From contig JAHBVR010000004.1 in NCBI GenBank assembly GCA_019637395.1, positions 124,001 through 188,000 on the forward strand: DNA of 64,000 nt, given 5' to 3'. A program made the position numbers and the translations under genes. The stretch is from Vulcanimicrobiota bacterium (GTDB taxonomy: Bacteria > Vulcanimicrobiota > Xenobia > Xenobiales > JADMJV01). This document shows, piece by piece, positions 42,797-51,396 of the stretch. Position 1 is the first letter of the stretch. The number at the start of each line of letters is the position of its first letter. The notes beneath the pieces were generated by a model, which was not told the DNA's origin, did no database searches, and saw only the letters and a program-made list of their open reading frames with translations.

Positions 42797-45700
42797 CGCG
42801 TCAGCACCAGCGTTCCCAGAGCCCAGCCCTGGCGGCACAACAGGCGGCTGGCCACGTCTAAACAGGCCCGTTGGCGGAGATAGACGCGCACCAGGCGGGC
42901 CTGGAAGGCCGCTTGCTGCACCCACACGCAATGCAATGCCCCTGTTTCCACGAAAAGGTGCAGCCCGCATTCTCCCTCGGCCACCCGTCCGGCCAGGGGC
43001 CCTTCGAGCTCCAGCTTGCTTCCCTGGACCCGGCAGTCGAAGTCTCCACCCTGAAAGGCTTCTTGATAACCTTTGAGGAGCAGGCGCTGGCTGGTGCTAT
43101 GACCTGATAGAGAGAGCCGGCACGTCTCAGAGAGCGGCCGGGCCAAACGCTGTTCCAGCCAGCGCAAACGCAGATGGAGCTGGGCCCACTCCACCTCGCC
43201 CCCTTCCTGAAGCCATTCTTCCAACTGTTGCTGCAGCTCCAGGCTGACCAGCAACTGCCGGACTTGCTCGGGTGCCAGTTGTCGGAGGGCTGGGGAAGCC
43301 GGCACTTTGCCCTTGGCCCGTGGCCGCAAGCGGGAGCGTAAAGTGCGCAATTCTTCATGCAATTCGAAATAGAGCAGGTCGCTGTCGCGCAGGCTTTCCT
43401 GAGTGTGAAAAGATTGTTCGGGTGCCAATTCCTGGCGCAGGCGTTTTTCCAGTTCGTCCATTCTTTGAGTGAGTTCGCCAGGCTCTGGCCGGCCCAATTC
43501 GAAATCCAGTGCCTGTCCCGCGGTCATCGGTTCGACCCGGACTTGCAAATTTTCGTCGACACGGATCAGGGTCAATCCCTCGGGCGGCAGCGCGGCCAGG
43601 CGGCGGGCCACCGGAGCCACGATCTTTTCCTCCACCGTACGCTTGAGAGCGCGTGCCCCCAGTTGAGGATGAAAGCCGGCGTCGATGACCCGTTCTCGGG
43701 CCTGCGGTTCCACTTCCAGCAGGCACTGGCGGCGGCGCAGACCCTCCCGATCGAGCAATTTCTGCCACAGGCGCTCGGCGATGCGGGCCACGGTGGGCCG
43801 GTCCAGACGGTGAAAAGGCACGATTCGATCAATACGGTTAAATAGCTCCGGGGGAAAGAAGTCTTCGGCTGCGCGCCGGTAGGTCAGCTCTTCCTGTTGA
43901 ACGCGGCTGCGCAGGCCCAGACTGGATTGGGTCTGCTCGGCCCCTAGATTGGAGGTCATAATCACAATCGTCTGGGTGAAGTCGACGGTTCGGCCCCGAG
44001 CGTCGGTGAGGCGGCCGTCTCCAAGCAACTGCAAAAGCAGCAAAAGCACGTCGGGATGCGCTTTTTCGACTTCGTCCAGCAACAGCACCGAGAAAGGCTG
44101 GCTGCGCACCGCCTCGGTCAGCAGACCTTCGGGGCGATGAAAGGTGCCGATCAAGCGGGCCACCGAGTCTTCGCCTAAATATTCGTTCATATCGATGCGA
44201 ATCAAGCGTTCTTGACTGGAAAAAAGGGCGTTGGCCAGAGCTTTGGCGCACTCGGTTTTGCCCACCCCGGTGGGCCCGATGAAAAGCAGACTGCCCAAAG
44301 GCCGGTTGGGCGATTGCAAACGGGCCTTGGTCAGCGCCACCAGCTCCGCGCAACATTGCACCGCTTCCTTCTGGCCGACCAGCTGTTCACCGATCTTGTC
44401 GGCCAGGCTGGCCGCGTCCAGGGTGCTACGGTCGTCGAGGAGTTGCAGCGACATGCCCGAGTGCTCGGCGAACCAGTGGAGCAGTTCCGGGCCGCCCACG
44501 GTCTGTTTGCGAAAATGGGCGGCCACTTGCTGGAGCAGGCGAGCTACCTTGCCGGGATGGCTGGCATCGCTCAGGTAGCGGTCGCCGATCTGCAGGGCCT
44601 GGTGCACGGCCTCGAGGGAAAAGACGCATTCCTGACTTTCTTCGGCGGCTCGGGCCGCGGCCAGGGCGATGTTGCGATTCTGGGCGGAATCGGGGGCGTC
44701 GATAAAGAGCACCTGAAAGTGGTCGGCCAGGGCCCGGTCGCGCTGGCGCAAAATCTGATAGGCCTCGGGGGTGATTTCTCCGATCACCCTGATCTCGGAG
44801 CGGTCCAGAAAGGATTTGAGCAACTGAGCGGCGTTGAGCGAGGAATCACTGCTGACGCCGGCTGTGAGCAGCCCCAGCAGGTCGTCGAAAACCAGCACGT
44901 GATCCCGGGCGCGGCAGTGTTTGAGGATGCTCAAGAAGCGATTTTCCCACTGGCCCACGTAGGACATGCCCGAGATCAAGCGCCCCGGCGAGAGTAGAAA
45001 GGTGCCGGCGCGTTTCTGCTTTTTCTTCTTGCCCTCCGATTCGAGCCGCTGGCTCACGTGAGCACGGATGAGGGCGCTCTTGCCCACCAGGCGGGAGCCG
45101 ACCAGCAACAGCCCGCCGCGCGGCGAGGAGGAGCGCCACAGGGCGATTTCTTCCAGCTCGCGAGTTCGTCCCAAAAAGACTTCCGGGTTCTCCTCCAGGC
45201 GCCGTTCCAGATTGCGCCCGCACTGAGCCAGCTCCTCGGCACCCGAGCGAGTGGGAGCTCCACCCAGCAGAGCAAACAGGCTTGGCGCAGCCGGTGGCTC
45301 GGAAATGCCCGGCGGATCTAACTCCAGGCCGGCAAAATGAATCCAGCCCCGCTGCGCCTGGTTGAGATTTTCTGGTTCCAGGCTCAAGCCTTCGCGCTTG
45401 AGCTGGCGAAGATGCAACCGCACGGCTTCGGCCGCCTGTTCTTCCAACGAGGGGGATTCCTGCAGGTGAAACCATAGATGGGTGAGGCTGGGGGTGTAGG
45501 CCACCGTGTGTCCCAGCGCCTGGAAGGTCACAAAGAGCATGCGCGCCTGGACGGTGCGCTTTTCATACTCAAACTTGAGGTGGAGAAAATGCTCGCGCAG
45601 ATCCGGGCAGAAAGTCATGCGCGCGAACTTCTCGAGGCGAGGTTCTTTGCGGCTTCCCTCCAGGAGCTGGCGCAAATTGTGCTGCGAAAGATGCATGACC

Positions 45701-45807
45701 TTATTGAGCAGGGGGGCACGCACCTGAAAGAGTTCGGGCCAAAAGAGCGGGAAGCTTTGATAGTGAGAGCCGTCGCCCTGAAGGTAGAGAGGAACGCAAA
45801 CCTTCAC
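42793..45807 (-). CDS. Divergent Clp/Hsp100 AAA+ ATPase with C-terminal extension, second of three
   Basis: 1004 residues, GTG start overlapping the upstream stop (GTGA). Unique N-terminal 210 residues. D1: Walker A GSRLVGKS (237-244), Walker B HVLVFDDL with Asp in place of Glu. D2: GPTGVGKT (511-518), VLLLDEVEKAHP, MTSNLGAE, LGL at 630-632, GARALKR. After D2 comes about 250 residues of coiled-coil then a beta-containing segment (GSKLELEGPLAGRVAEGECG) that resembles a diverged release-factor PCRF domain. No ClpB-type middle domain. Sits between its two paralogues, so a mixed complex is plausible. Confidence 0.88.
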   Translation of the reverse strand: MKVCVPLYLQGDGSHYQSFPLFWPELFQVRAPLLNKVMHLSQHNLRQLLEGSRKEPRLEKFARMTFCPDLREHFLHLKFEYEKRTVQARMLFVTFQALGHTVAYTPSLTHLWFHLQESPSLEEQAAEAVRLHLRQLKREGLSLEPENLNQAQRGWIHFAGLELDPPGISEPPAAPSLFALLGGAPTRSGAEELAQCGRNLERRLEENPEVFLGRTRELEEIALWRSSSPRGGLLLVGSRLVGKSALIRAHVSQRLESEGKKKKQKRAGTFLLSPGRLISGMSYVGQWENRFLSILKHCRARDHVLVFDDLLGLLTAGVSSDSSLNAAQLLKSFLDRSEIRVIGEITPEAYQILRQRDRALADHFQVLFIDAPDSAQNRNIALAAARAAEESQECVFSLEAVHQALQIGDRYLSDASHPGKVARLLQQVAAHFRKQTVGGPELLHWFAEHSGMSLQLLDDRSTLDAASLADKIGEQLVGQKEAVQCCAELVALTKARLQSPNRPLGSLLFIGPTGVGKTECAKALANALFSSQERLIRIDMNEYLGEDSVARLIGTFHRPEGLLTEAVRSQPFSVLLLDEVEKAHPDVLLLLLQLLGDGRLTDARGRTVDFTQTIVIMTSNLGAEQTQSSLGLRSRVQQEELTYRRAAEDFFPPELFNRIDRIVPFHRLDRPTVARIAERLWQKLLDREGLRRRQCLLEVEPQARERVIDAGFHPQLGARALKRTVEEKIVAPVARRLAALPPEGLTLIRVDENLQVRVEPMTAGQALDFELGRPEPGELTQRMDELEKRLRQELAPEQSFHTQESLRDSDLLYFELHEELRTLRSRLRPRAKGKVPASPALRQLAPEQVRQLLVSLELQQQLEEWLQEGGEVEWAQLHLRLRWLEQRLARPLSETCRLSLSGHSTSQRLLLKGYQEAFQGGDFDCRVQGSKLELEGPLAGRVAEGECGLHLFVETGALHCVWVQQAAFQARLVRVYLRQRACLDVASRLLCRQGWALGTLVLTR

Positions 45808-48800
45808 GGCAGCAAGGCCGCCTCGGCGGCCCGCCGCAGCAGGCGTTTTTCCAGCAACTTGTCGAGGATTTCCGGATGCAGGTAGAGCCGGCCCCCCACC
45901 GGATCGTGACAGAAGCCCTCATCCAGATTCCAGTTGCGCACCTGGATCGGATGTTGGAGCGTGCCTTTGCGGTGCACATCGGGGGGAGGCTGATAAGCCG
46001 GCGGAACATACGGGTTGTGGTTGTCCCCGCTCACACGCGGATCGGAAGAGACTTCCACCAAAACCGAGTCCTCCCGCCCCTTGTGCTGCAGCTTTTGCAG
46101 CCCGCCTTCGCCGCGCAGCCAGGGAGCGCAAAATTTCCCACTGACTTCCAGCAGATAGCCCAGTGCTTTGTGGCGGCCCAGGGCAGCGGGCTCGATCAAA
46201 TGGCGGTCCAGCTGCGGATGCCAGCTCCAGCCCTGTTCCGTGAGCGTAAAAGGTCGCTGTTCATGGTGCTGGCTCAAACGCTCGGGCAGCACTCCCTTGA
46301 GGTTGGGCGGCGCGCCTTTGCGCAGGCTCAGGCTTTCGAGCTTCACTCCATAGCCACGCGCCTGGAGCGTTTCCAGGTAAAGTTTAGCCAGGTATTCCAG
46401 GCAGATGCTGCTCTCGCTGTAGAGCGCCAGGAGCAGCTGATGGGGCTGGGGTTGCACCAGGCAGTAGGCCTGGCGTAAGGCGGCCTCGACCTCCAGGTCA
46501 AGGGCCTTCACCCGCTGGGGGAGCACGTCGAAGAGCTGCGGATCGGAAAGAGCGCCCAGGGCCAGCTCCTCCAGGTCATTGACGCGCGGGCCCAATCCGT
46601 CCAGGTGTTCTAGAAAATGGGCGGGCGGCCAGGCGGTCTTGAATTTGTGCTCGTGGCGCACTTTTTCGTTGCGCAACTCGGTCACCACCGGGCCCTTTTC
46701 CAGGCGCCGGTAGCGGCGGCGCAGCTGGGAGACGGCGTGATTGCATTCGCGCTGTTGCTCTTGTTGAGCGTTGGCTTTCTCCACCGTGCTCTGGGGATAG
46801 GCCCGAACCAGCAATCCTCCCCCCGATGAATTTCTGTCGATGTGTATCTTGAGAGCCACCTGGGCCGGGTGAGCATTGAGTTGCTGGGCCAGTGGAGCCA
46901 GCAGCAGCCGGTCCAGCGCGCGCTTGAGCGGCCGCGCTCCATACAGTCGATGGTAGCCTTGCTCGGCCAGCAATTCCGCCACGCCCGGGCCGATCTTTAC
47001 TTCCAGCGGGCGGCCGCGCATGCCCTGGCGCAGTCCCAGTCGCTGCAGTTCCCATTGGCAGATGCGCAGCACGCTCTCCCGCGAGAGCGTTTGGAAGGGG
47101 ATGATTTCATCGATTCGATTAAGGAGTTCCGGCCGGAAAGCGGCGCGCACCGCCGGCATGAACTGGCCCTCGTTGGATTGCTCGCGCAGACCCAGACTGC
47201 CTTTATGAAAATTCTCCGCTCCCAGGTTGGAGGTCATCAAAATCAGGCAGTTGCTGAAGTCGGCCACTTCGCCGCGCTCATCGCTGAGGCGGGCGTCGCC
47301 CAATACCTGGAGCAACAGGTCGAAGAAATCGGGGTGGGCTTTCTCGACTTCGTCAAAGAGCAGAACCTGGAAGGGACGTTCGCGGACTTTCGCGACCAGC
47401 AGGCCGCTTTCACCTCCGATCAGGCGTTTGACCGCCCACGGGGTGGAGTATTCGCTCATGTCCAGACGCGTCAGGCGATCACGATCCTGAAAGACGAATT
47501 CGGCCAGGCAGCGGGCCAGTTCCGTTTTGCCCACTCCGGTCGGACCGATCAGCAGAAAACTGGCGACGGGCCGGTTGGGTCGGGTCAATCCGTGTTTGAA
47601 GGCCGCCAGCCGGTCGACGGCACGCTCCACCGCCTGATCCTGGCCATGCAGGCGCCGGCCGAACCAGTCACGCACCTGGGAACGCAGGAAAGGCTGGCTG
47701 TCCTCCAGGAAGAGCAGTGGCAGGCCGCTCTGGCGCGAGAAGTGCTGCATGACTTCGGCGCGCTCAGGGCGACGGTGTTGGCGCAGCAATCCGCGCATGA
47801 AGCGCACCGGCCAGCCCGGCGCGGCCGAAGCCGAGGTAAAGCGCTCGTGCAGTTCGGCCACTGCCTGCAGGCACTGGGGAGCTTGCCGGGGATAGAGGCG
47901 GCCGAGCACGGCCAGGGTGCGTTCGGGAGTGGTCGGTTCCAGGCGCATGATGATGAAAGTTTCCAGTAGTTGTGGATATTCGCGTTCCACCACCGCCAGT
48001 TGCTCGGGGGTGGCTTCGGCCAGCCCCTGGAGCTTTTTGCCTCCCAGGTAGGGCCGGAGAAAGCCGGCCAGTCCATAGGGGTTGGTGCTGTGGCGGGCGC
48101 TCTCCAGCAGTTCCTGCAGACCCCCCAGGTGCAGGATGCCTTTGACTCTGGCCAGTTCCTCGATGAGCTTCTGGCAGCGTTGCTGCCAGCCTCCGAAAGA
48201 AACTTCGCCCAACATCAGACGAGCGCCGCTGGTTTCAAAAAACGAGGTGGCGCCCAGTTGAAAGTCGTCGCGGCGGCGGGCCAGTTCGTGAACCAGCGCC
48301 GATTTGCCGCAACCGGAGGGGCCGACCAGCAGCACGTTATGCTCGGCCAGCAGGTCGGCCAGTTGGGCCAGCTCCGCCTCCACCAGGACGGCTCGAGGCG
48401 ATCCATCCTGAGTCAAGGGACTGGTCAGCCGGATGAGCTGCTTGGCTTCCGCCTTCTCCTTGGCCGGGTCGAGGCCTTTGACGGGGATGCGCGTGAAGCG
48501 TCCGCTCAGGCTTTGCCAGCGCTGCATCAGGATGAGATCGCCGGGCTTGCTCAGCAGCTTGTCGCGCACCAGCAGGGAGCGCACTTCGCGAGCTACCGCC
48601 TCTTCCAACTCTTGGGGCTGCTCGACGGTGACTTCCAGCTGAAACTGGGGAAGATGGGCGGCCCAGAGTTGCTTACCCCCCAGACTGAGCCGGTAGATGA
48701 CCGCGTCGACCTCCAGTTGGTAGGGCTCTTTCCAGGGGCCGGCGCTCTTTTTGGGCGGGGCGACGCGGACCCGGAAGCGTTTGAGCTTGATCCGGGCCGG

Positions 48801-48998
48801 GCGCTGGCGCTGCGTCATCTGCAGCGGATCCATCCGCTCCAGACGTTTCTTCAGGCTGCCCAGCAAAGCCTCAGCCGAAGACCCCCGCCCCAACCGGGCC
48901 ACTTCCGGGAAAAACAGCCCCTCGGTCCAGTGCAGTCCGTTTTCGAGCCGCGCCGTCAACACGTAGACGGGAAATTCTAGGGGCGCCTGGACTTTCAT
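45804..48998 (-). CDS. Divergent Clp/Hsp100 AAA+ ATPase with PCRF-like C-terminus, first of three
   Basis: 1064 residues. N-terminal domain 1-190 without similarity to the Clp_N repeat. D1 Walker A GPSGCGKS (226-233) but no acidic Walker B (GILHLGGLQELL). D2 complete: GPTGVGKT (485-492), VLLFDEVEKAHP (546-557), LMTSNLGAE, LGL 602-604, GARPLKR 687-693. From about 750 to 990 a PCRF-like domain as in peptide chain release factors: a coiled-coil hairpin (VNDLEELALGALSDPQLFDV), HQLLLALYSES, LYLETLQARGYGVKLE and SGKFCAPWLRGEGGLQKL align with the family, but no GGQ hydrolysis motif exists. First Clp gene of the operon, 45 bp after the Gly/Ala-rich gene. Confidence 0.88.
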   Translation of the reverse strand: MKVQAPLEFPVYVLTARLENGLHWTEGLFFPEVARLGRGSSAEALLGSLKKRLERMDPLQMTQRQRPARIKLKRFRVRVAPPKKSAGPWKEPYQLEVDAVIYRLSLGGKQLWAAHLPQFQLEVTVEQPQELEEAVAREVRSLLVRDKLLSKPGDLILMQRWQSLSGRFTRIPVKGLDPAKEKAEAKQLIRLTSPLTQDGSPRAVLVEAELAQLADLLAEHNVLLVGPSGCGKSALVHELARRRDDFQLGATSFFETSGARLMLGEVSFGGWQQRCQKLIEELARVKGILHLGGLQELLESARHSTNPYGLAGFLRPYLGGKKLQGLAEATPEQLAVVEREYPQLLETFIIMRLEPTTPERTLAVLGRLYPRQAPQCLQAVAELHERFTSASAAPGWPVRFMRGLLRQHRRPERAEVMQHFSRQSGLPLLFLEDSQPFLRSQVRDWFGRRLHGQDQAVERAVDRLAAFKHGLTRPNRPVASFLLIGPTGVGKTELARCLAEFVFQDRDRLTRLDMSEYSTPWAVKRLIGGESGLLVAKVRERPFQVLLFDEVEKAHPDFFDLLLQVLGDARLSDERGEVADFSNCLILMTSNLGAENFHKGSLGLREQSNEGQFMPAVRAAFRPELLNRIDEIIPFQTLSRESVLRICQWELQRLGLRQGMRGRPLEVKIGPGVAELLAEQGYHRLYGARPLKRALDRLLLAPLAQQLNAHPAQVALKIHIDRNSSGGGLLVRAYPQSTVEKANAQQEQQRECNHAVSQLRRRYRRLEKGPVVTELRNEKVRHEHKFKTAWPPAHFLEHLDGLGPRVNDLEELALGALSDPQLFDVLPQRVKALDLEVEAALRQAYCLVQPQPHQLLLALYSESSICLEYLAKLYLETLQARGYGVKLESLSLRKGAPPNLKGVLPERLSQHHEQRPFTLTEQGWSWHPQLDRHLIEPAALGRHKALGYLLEVSGKFCAPWLRGEGGLQKLQHKGREDSVLVEVSSDPRVSGDNHNPYVPPAYQPPPDVHRKGTLQHPIQVRNWNLDEGFCHDPVGGRLYLHPEILDKLLEKRLLRRAAEAALLP

Positions 48999-49043
48999 CC
49001 GGCCGTCCTTCGAATCTCAGAGGGCGGGCACCTGGGGCACCTG

Positions 49044-50381
49044 CTAGTTGTTGATTTTGACCTGGCCCATTCCGCCTTTGAAGAACGGGCACTTGCCGAT
49101 GTTGGCCGTGTTGGTGATGTCGATGCCGGGAGGGATGCCCGGAAAGGGAGTCTCTTTGATGCGGTCGAGCACGGAGCCGACGGTGGTGCGGTTGAGGCCG
49201 GACTCGGCCAGCGTTTTGTCGACGCTGGCGCCGGGGCCTCCCAGGTAGATGCGGTCCATCGAGTCGGTAAAGGCGCGGGCCAGAGAGCTGCCGTCGCGGC
49301 CTCCGTCCGCTTCGTCGGCGGCCAGCAAGGCCTCCAGGTTGCCGCGCTGGTTGGCCACCAGCGAGCTGTCCATCGATTTTTCATTCTCCAGGGTGAACTG
49401 CACGATCGATCCGTCGTTCTGGCCGTTGTCGAGGCGGTCGTGGCCCCACAGACGGATGATGGCGTTGTCAAATTCGCTCAAGCCATTGTTGCCGGTGACG
49501 CGGTTGTTCATATCCACCGGGCCCTGGGCGAAGGTGAGCGGGCGGTTGTTGTAGCGCTGGGAGATGTCTTCTCCCGTCATGTCTTTGTAGAGGCCGAAGA
49601 AGGCCTGGTCGATCCCTTTGCCGGTCACGCCCCCGTAGTGCTGCATGTCATAGTTGTAGGCTTCGCGGGCAAACTTGACTTCTTCGGGTTTGAAGTCCTG
49701 GGGGTTGTTGAGGATATTGAAAAGGACGCCGCCGTCATTCTTGCCCGAGGAGCCGGCTTGAATACCCCACACGTGGAGGATGGCGCGCTGCCGGTCGTCC
49801 AGATCGCTGATGCGGGTTCTCTCGGTGCTGCCTACGCTGCCGGGATCGGCAGCCCAGGCCTTGAAGCCCGGGTCGCTGACGCCAGGCGCTTGCGTTCCCG
49901 CGCCGCCGGCACCACCCGTGCCGCCGGTCGCACCACCTGCACCGCCAGCGCCGTAGGCGCCACCCGCTCCGCCTGTCCCACCAGCGCCATAGGCTCCGCC
50001 CGCCCCGCCCGCGTTTCCGGCATTGCCCGCGTTCCCGGCGTTGCCAGCATTTCCGGCGTTGCCAGCATTTCCGGCGTTGCCCGCATTCCCAGCGTTCCCG
50101 GCATTCCCCGCGCCGCCGGCCTGGCCGACGCGATTCACCGCGCCCTGGCCCATCATCTGCGCGTAGCCTTGGGACAACTGCTGCAAGGCGCCGATGAGCA
50201 TCTGCAAAATTTGGGTCATTTGATACATCTGCATCGGAGAATTCTGGGCATTGGCCTGCATCGGTGAAAAGGCGCCGGTCTGGCCGAAGCCGCCGAATCC
50301 TCCCAGGCTGGGAGCGCCCATTCCGAAACCGCCGAAGCCCGCGCCCAGTCCGGTGTAGCCGTAAATGCCTGCCATCGCCAT
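49044..50381 (-). CDS. Gly/Ala-rich harpin-like protein heading the Clp operon
   Basis: 445 residues from the ATG at 50381 (GGAGGAG 8 bases upstream). Residues 1-45 are Gly/Phe-rich, 50-78 a Gln/Met/Leu helix (QMTQILQMLIGALQQLSQG), 92-124 eleven Gly-Asn-Ala triplets, then Gly/Ala to about 165. The C-terminal half has two copies of a unit: ISDLDDRQRAILHVWG with KNDGGVLFNILNN (192-228), and LSEFDNAIIRLWGHD with QNDGSIVQFTLEN (301-335). Gly-rich, heat-stable-looking, nearly cysteine-free sequence with this helix is reminiscent of harpins; export route unknown. Being first in the Clp operon it may be their client. Confidence 0.72.
   Translation of the reverse strand: MAMAGIYGYTGLGAGFGGFGMGAPSLGGFGGFGQTGAFSPMQANAQNSPMQMYQMTQILQMLIGALQQLSQGYAQMMGQGAVNRVGQAGGAGNAGNAGNAGNAGNAGNAGNAGNAGNAGNAGNAGGAGGAYGAGGTGGAGGAYGAGGAGGATGGTGGAGGAGTQAPGVSDPGFKAWAADPGSVGSTERTRISDLDDRQRAILHVWGIQAGSSGKNDGGVLFNILNNPQDFKPEEVKFAREAYNYDMQHYGGVTGKGIDQAFFGLYKDMTGEDISQRYNNRPLTFAQGPVDMNNRVTGNNGLSEFDNAIIRLWGHDRLDNGQNDGSIVQFTLENEKSMDSSLVANQRGNLEALLAADEADGGRDGSSLARAFTDSMDRIYLGGPGASVDKTLAESGLNRTTVGSVLDRIKETPFPGIPPGIDITNTANIGKCPFFKGGMGQVKINN
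50010..50108 (-). repeat. Coding 9-bp tandem repeat (Gly-Asn-Ala, 11 copies)
   Basis: Eleven in-frame 9-bp units with synonymous variation encode the GNA tract of the harpin-like protein. Prone to slippage, so copy number may vary between strains; in-frame units avoid frameshifts. Confidence 0.9.
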
Positions 50382-50548
50382 CTGTGTATCTCCTCCGAAT
50401 GACCCTGATGGATCCATTCAACCAGACCCTGGGTAAAGTGGGGTGAAAAGGAGTGGGCAAGTTTTTACATGGATGCAGTCTTTTTGCTCCGGTTTTTCCA
50501 GATTTGAGCACCTTGTTTTAGAGTCTTAAACAACGGGAAGGCACAGAC

Positions 50549-51310
50549 GTGCGCCAAATCACTTTTGCCGATCTGGATTTACCTCAACAGACCGAGGCTC
50601 TCAACCTTGTCTACCGGGGCTACGATCAGCCTTTTCAAGTCTCTCAAGAATGGGTGGCCGAGCACCTTCAGGCCCACAGTATTGAGGCGGGGCGTTCGCC
50701 GCTGTGGCTGGACGGGCGTAACCAGGTGGCCGCTCTCTCCCTGCTGGCCCTGCGTAATGGCTATGGATGGATCGGTGGCTTTGGGGTGGCTCCGGTCTAT
50801 CGGGGCAACCGCTTCAGCGGACCGGTGTTGCGGGAGACCCTGAAGGATCTGGACGAAGCGCCTGTACAACTGGAAGTCCTGGTAACCAACCTCAAGGCCC
50901 GGGCTACCTACGAGCGTGGCGGATTCCGCGTCACCCGCCAACTGGTCGTACTGGAAGGCCCGCCCGGTCCCGCCGGCCAGACCCTGGAACCGGCCGGCTC
51001 ACCTTGCTGGCAGCGCCAACCCGCCTCGCTGGAACGTTTGCAAGACCTGGTCTGGGTGGAACAGTCCCTGGCCTATCGCGGTCACCAGCTTCACTTTGTG
51101 GGCGAAGGCGCCAGCTGGGGCGAGCTGGCTTCCCAACCCCGCTTACGTCTCTCCAATGAACCGGCGGGCAGCCCGCTCCACCGCCAGTTGCTTGCTCTGG
51201 GCTGGCGCGAAGTGGCCCGACAGTACGAGATGCATCGGCCGGCTAGAAGTCCGGCCGAAAACCCCCAGTTCCGTCGCGGGCAAGCCGCTCCTCCACTGGA
51301 TATGGTATAG
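50549..51310 (+). CDS. GNAT family N-acetyltransferase
   Basis: 253 residues. An N-terminal GNAT fold with the acetyl-CoA segment GFGVAPVYRGNRFSGPVL (motif A, residues about 75-93) and VTNLKARATYERGGFRV (motif B). The C-terminal 110 residues form a second, weaker domain, possibly a duplicated half-fold. GTG start with GGAAGG 8 bases upstream. Acceptor unknown. Strong terminator follows. Confidence 0.82.
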   Translation: MRQITFADLDLPQQTEALNLVYRGYDQPFQVSQEWVAEHLQAHSIEAGRSPLWLDGRNQVAALSLLALRNGYGWIGGFGVAPVYRGNRFSGPVLRETLKDLDEAPVQLEVLVTNLKARATYERGGFRVTRQLVVLEGPPGPAGQTLEPAGSPCWQRQPASLERLQDLVWVEQSLAYRGHQLHFVGEGASWGELASQPRLRLSNEPAGSPLHRQLLALGWREVARQYEMHRPARSPAENPQFRRGQAAPPLDMV

Positions 51311-51354
51311 TCGGCCGGATTCTAGCACAACCCGTTGGGCGTAGCGCAGCCTCC

Positions 51355-51385
51355 AACCCCCTCTTGACGTTGTCAAGGGGGTTTT
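51355..51385 (+). terminator. Intrinsic terminator
   Basis: AACCCCC-TC-TTGAC, loop GTT, GTCAA-GGGGGTT then TTTTC; a long stem with a two-base bulge, 45 bp after the GNAT gene. Confidence 0.85.
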
Positions 51386-51396
51386 CGGCCGCGCTC

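Noticed and set aside
40640-48998. ClpV of a type VI secretion system
   Set aside because: No Tss/Hcp/VgrG genes nearby, and the LGL loop after TSNLGAE is the ClpA/ClpC-type feature, not ClpV.
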